Under the pieces are notes generated by a model. The model had not been told where the DNA came from, searched no databases, and worked only from the letters and a program-made list of their open reading frames with translations. A program made the translations under genes and the position numbers. From an uncultured Alphaproteobacteria bacterium (GTDB taxonomy: Bacteria; Pseudomonadota; Alphaproteobacteria; Rhizobiales; Pleomorphomonadaceae), in assembly GCA_937900425.1 (NCBI GenBank), contig CALCDT010000306.1, positions 1 to 23,931 of the forward strand: a stretch of 23,931 bases of DNA. Direction: 5' to 3'. Shown in pieces: positions 22,615 to 23,931 of this stretch (position 1 is the first letter of the stretch; every line of letters starts with the position of its first letter).

Positions 22615-23514
22615 TCAACCGGTCGAGGCGACGGGCGGAGACAGCGTCACCGGCCCGCTGCTGCCGCGCTCGGTCAGGGCGCGATGGTCGGCCCGGGCGG
22701 CGCCTGTCCATTTCGCGGTGCAGATTCGCTCGAGAAGATCGGCGTCGTATCGCTGCGTCAGCAGCCGCCAGAGTGCGGCGGGAAGCGGGATCGCGCCGTC
22801 GAAGCGGCTCTTGCGCAGGCTGGTCCAGCGATCGAGCTTCGTGGCGTTGCGGCCGACTTCGAGGCGATAGGAGAGAGGGGCCGTCAGTCCCACGCGACCG
22901 CGTACCGTGTCGGCGATGGCTCCGGGCCGGGCGGCGAGGTCGGTGAAATCGAAGACGAGAAGCTCGGCGAAGGCGTCGCTCCAGGGCAGGAGCTGGCGCC
23001 CGTAGAGCGAGTTGGTGACGTAGCGGTAGTGAAAGACCGGGTCGTGGTAGGCGTCGTCCGGTGCCGGACGGGGAACGAGGCCGCGGCGTAGGGCTCGGTC
23101 GATCTTCTCGGTCTCCTCGGCGGCGACGTCGTCGGCGGTGATGGCGTCGAGCGCGAGCGCCTCCTCGGCGGATCGCAGGTCGCGCCCGTGCTTGACGCTG
23201 TGAAGATAGGCCGAGACGGCGCGCTCGACCGGGTCGCGCAGCACGGCGACGACGACGGCTTCCGGCCCGAGGTGACGGGCGGCGCGTGTGGCGGTTCCGG
23301 CGACGTGCAGGTAGGCAGCGGAGCTGTCGAGCACCGCCTCGGCCGCGGCGACCCCTTCGAACATCGCCAGATAGTCGGTGCCCTCGAAGCGCGGTTTGGC
23401 GAAGTATTTCGGCTCCTTGCGGCGGTGGACGGCGATCGCCGGATCCTGGGCGAGGAGGTTGTGCAGATAGGTCGTGCCCGACTTCTGCGCGCCGACGAGA
23501 AGAAGATGTTTCAC
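22615..23514 (-). CDS. Sulfotransferase-family protein
   Basis: A 299-residue PAPS-dependent sulfotransferase of the heparan/Nod-factor type fold. The 5'-phosphosulfate loop GAQKSGTTYL is at 8-17 with Lys11, and the 3'-phosphate motif VLRDPVERAVSAYLH at 91-105 provides Arg93 and Ser101. KEPKYF (33-38) is a common acceptor-side motif in this family. The protein would move sulfate from PAPS to a sugar or other hydroxyl acceptor. The start is GTG at 23514 with GGAGGGG 6 bases upstream. No glycosyltransferase, PAPS synthesis or export gene is beside it in the window, so the acceptor cannot be guessed. Confidence 0.9.
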   Translation of the reverse strand: MKHLLLVGAQKSGTTYLHNLLAQDPAIAVHRRKEPKYFAKPRFEGTDYLAMFEGVAAAEAVLDSSAAYLHVAGTATRAARHLGPEAVVVAVLRDPVERAVSAYLHSVKHGRDLRSAEEALALDAITADDVAAEETEKIDRALRRGLVPRPAPDDAYHDPVFHYRYVTNSLYGRQLLPWSDAFAELLVFDFTDLAARPGAIADTVRGRVGLTAPLSYRLEVGRNATKLDRWTSLRKSRFDGAIPLPAALWRLLTQRYDADLLERICTAKWTGAARADHRALTERGSSGPVTLSPPVASTG

Positions 23515-23710
23515 GGCGGACCCCTCCGCGTTTCCCCGCTGGCCGGCATGCGCCGGGCCGGCGCGACGGCGCGCTCGACCGTCGAAGACTCACTCGATCA
23601 CGTTTCCGTGAAGATTCCCATCGACATGTCGTTGCCGCAAGCCGGTACCGGATCGAGGATCGACGAGCCGGCTCGAGCCGGGTCGAGGAGCGGGTGCCGG
23701 CAATCGCCGA

Positions 23711-23739
23711 TTGACGCTGATGCCAACCTTTCGTTTACT
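23711..23739 (+). promoter_or_regulatory. Promoter for the partial gene at the right edge
   Basis: TTGACG (23711-23716) and TTTACT (23734-23739), spaced 17 bp, match 5 and 4 of 6 consensus bases and predict a start near 23746, about 54 bases before the ATG at 23800. The 285-bp region 23515-23799 also holds a 14-bp perfect palindrome, CCGGCTCGAGCCGG (23668-23681), of unknown role. Confidence 0.5.
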
Positions 23740-23799
23740 TTTCGGGGCCCGCTGCGACCGCATCGCGCGGCACGGGCGGGATCCGGGGGGAGACCAGCC

Positions 23800-23931
23800 A
23801 TGCACGACGCACCCGCCGCCCGGGCGGCATCCGCACTCGCCGCCTGTTTCGTCGCCGCCGCCTGCCAGAGCGCGGCGCCGCCCGCCGCCATGGCGCCGGC
23901 CGCCCCGGTCGCCGGCCTCACGCTCGCCTTC
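23800..23931 (+). CDS. Probable lipoprotein, N-terminal part only
   Basis: The ATG at 23800, after GGGGGGAG, opens a frame that runs off the window after 44 codons. The residues are very Ala-rich: a short N-terminus with one arginine, a hydrophobic stretch ASALAACFVAAAC (residues 10-22), then QSAAPPAAMAPAAP. The segment AAAC-QS is a weak lipobox, which would make Cys22 the lipid-attached residue. The function cannot be seen from the part present. The promoter-like boxes and ribosome site support a real gene; base composition alone would not. Confidence 0.55.
   Translation, partial: MHDAPAARAASALAACFVAAACQSAAPPAAMAPAAPVAGLTLAF

Noticed and set aside
23668..23681. 14-bp perfect palindrome CCGGCTCGAGCCGG as a terminator for the sulfotransferase region
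   Set aside because: It is upstream of the sulfotransferase start, has no T-run and no useful loop; left only as a note in the promoter entry.

Overview
The window is a GC-rich (visibly about 70% G+C) stretch of bacterial chromosome. It most likely comes from an alphaproteobacterium of the Hyphomicrobiales (Rhizobiales) type. The signs are a palindromic intergenic element at the left end of a kind common in that group, a napEFDABC nitrate reductase locus in the alphaproteobacterial order, a FrcK-like kinase inside a sugar ABC locus, and very dense packing with ATGA-type overlaps. I cannot name the genus from sequence alone.

Layout. (1) 1-3710: a TetR-type repressor divergent from a short-chain dehydrogenase (SDR), with a promoter and two tandem palindromic operator candidates between them; a quinone-oxidoreductase-like MDR dehydrogenase on the minus strand; then a low-information stretch with the decayed remains of an OsmC-family gene. 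(2) 3711-8297, minus strand: napE-napF-napD-napA-napB-napC, a complete periplasmic nitrate reductase operon with a good promoter and a Crp/Fnr-family-like site upstream. NapF is short and lacks its usual N-terminal iron-sulfur half. (3) 8529-10036, plus strand: arsR-acr3, a minimal arsenite efflux unit with a palindromic operator candidate, divergent from nap. (4) 10299-12581: a LysR regulator divergent from a SnoaL/NTF2-like small protein and a second SDR. (5) 12601-22572: a sugar uptake and catabolism operon on the minus strand, with its LacI-family repressor divergent on the plus strand. In transcription order the operon encodes a periplasmic binding protein, a double-domain ABC ATPase, two permeases, a ketose 3-epimerase, a FrcK/YggC-like P-loop kinase, an FGGY sugar kinase and a FucA-type class II aldolase. 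(6) 22615-23931: a sulfotransferase on the minus strand and the first 44 codons of a probable lipoprotein running off the right edge.

How the genes work together. The Nap genes would pass electrons from quinol (NapC) through NapB to NapA for periplasmic nitrate reduction, with NapD and NapF acting in NapA maturation. ArsR-Acr3 would sense and export arsenite. The sugar operon reads as a complete import-to-cleavage route: import of a sugar, C3 epimerisation of a ketose, phosphorylation, and retro-aldol cleavage to DHAP plus an aldehyde. The metal-site residues of the epimerase and the aldolase match the reference enzymes with constant numbering offsets, so the chemistry is well supported. The actual sugar is not evident, and this is the best candidate in the window for an uncharacterised pathway. 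Two operator-like palindromes sharing a 12-bp core lie between the binding-protein gene and the LacI gene, 112 bp apart centre to centre.

No tRNA, rRNA, CRISPR array, insertion sequence or phage gene was recognised.
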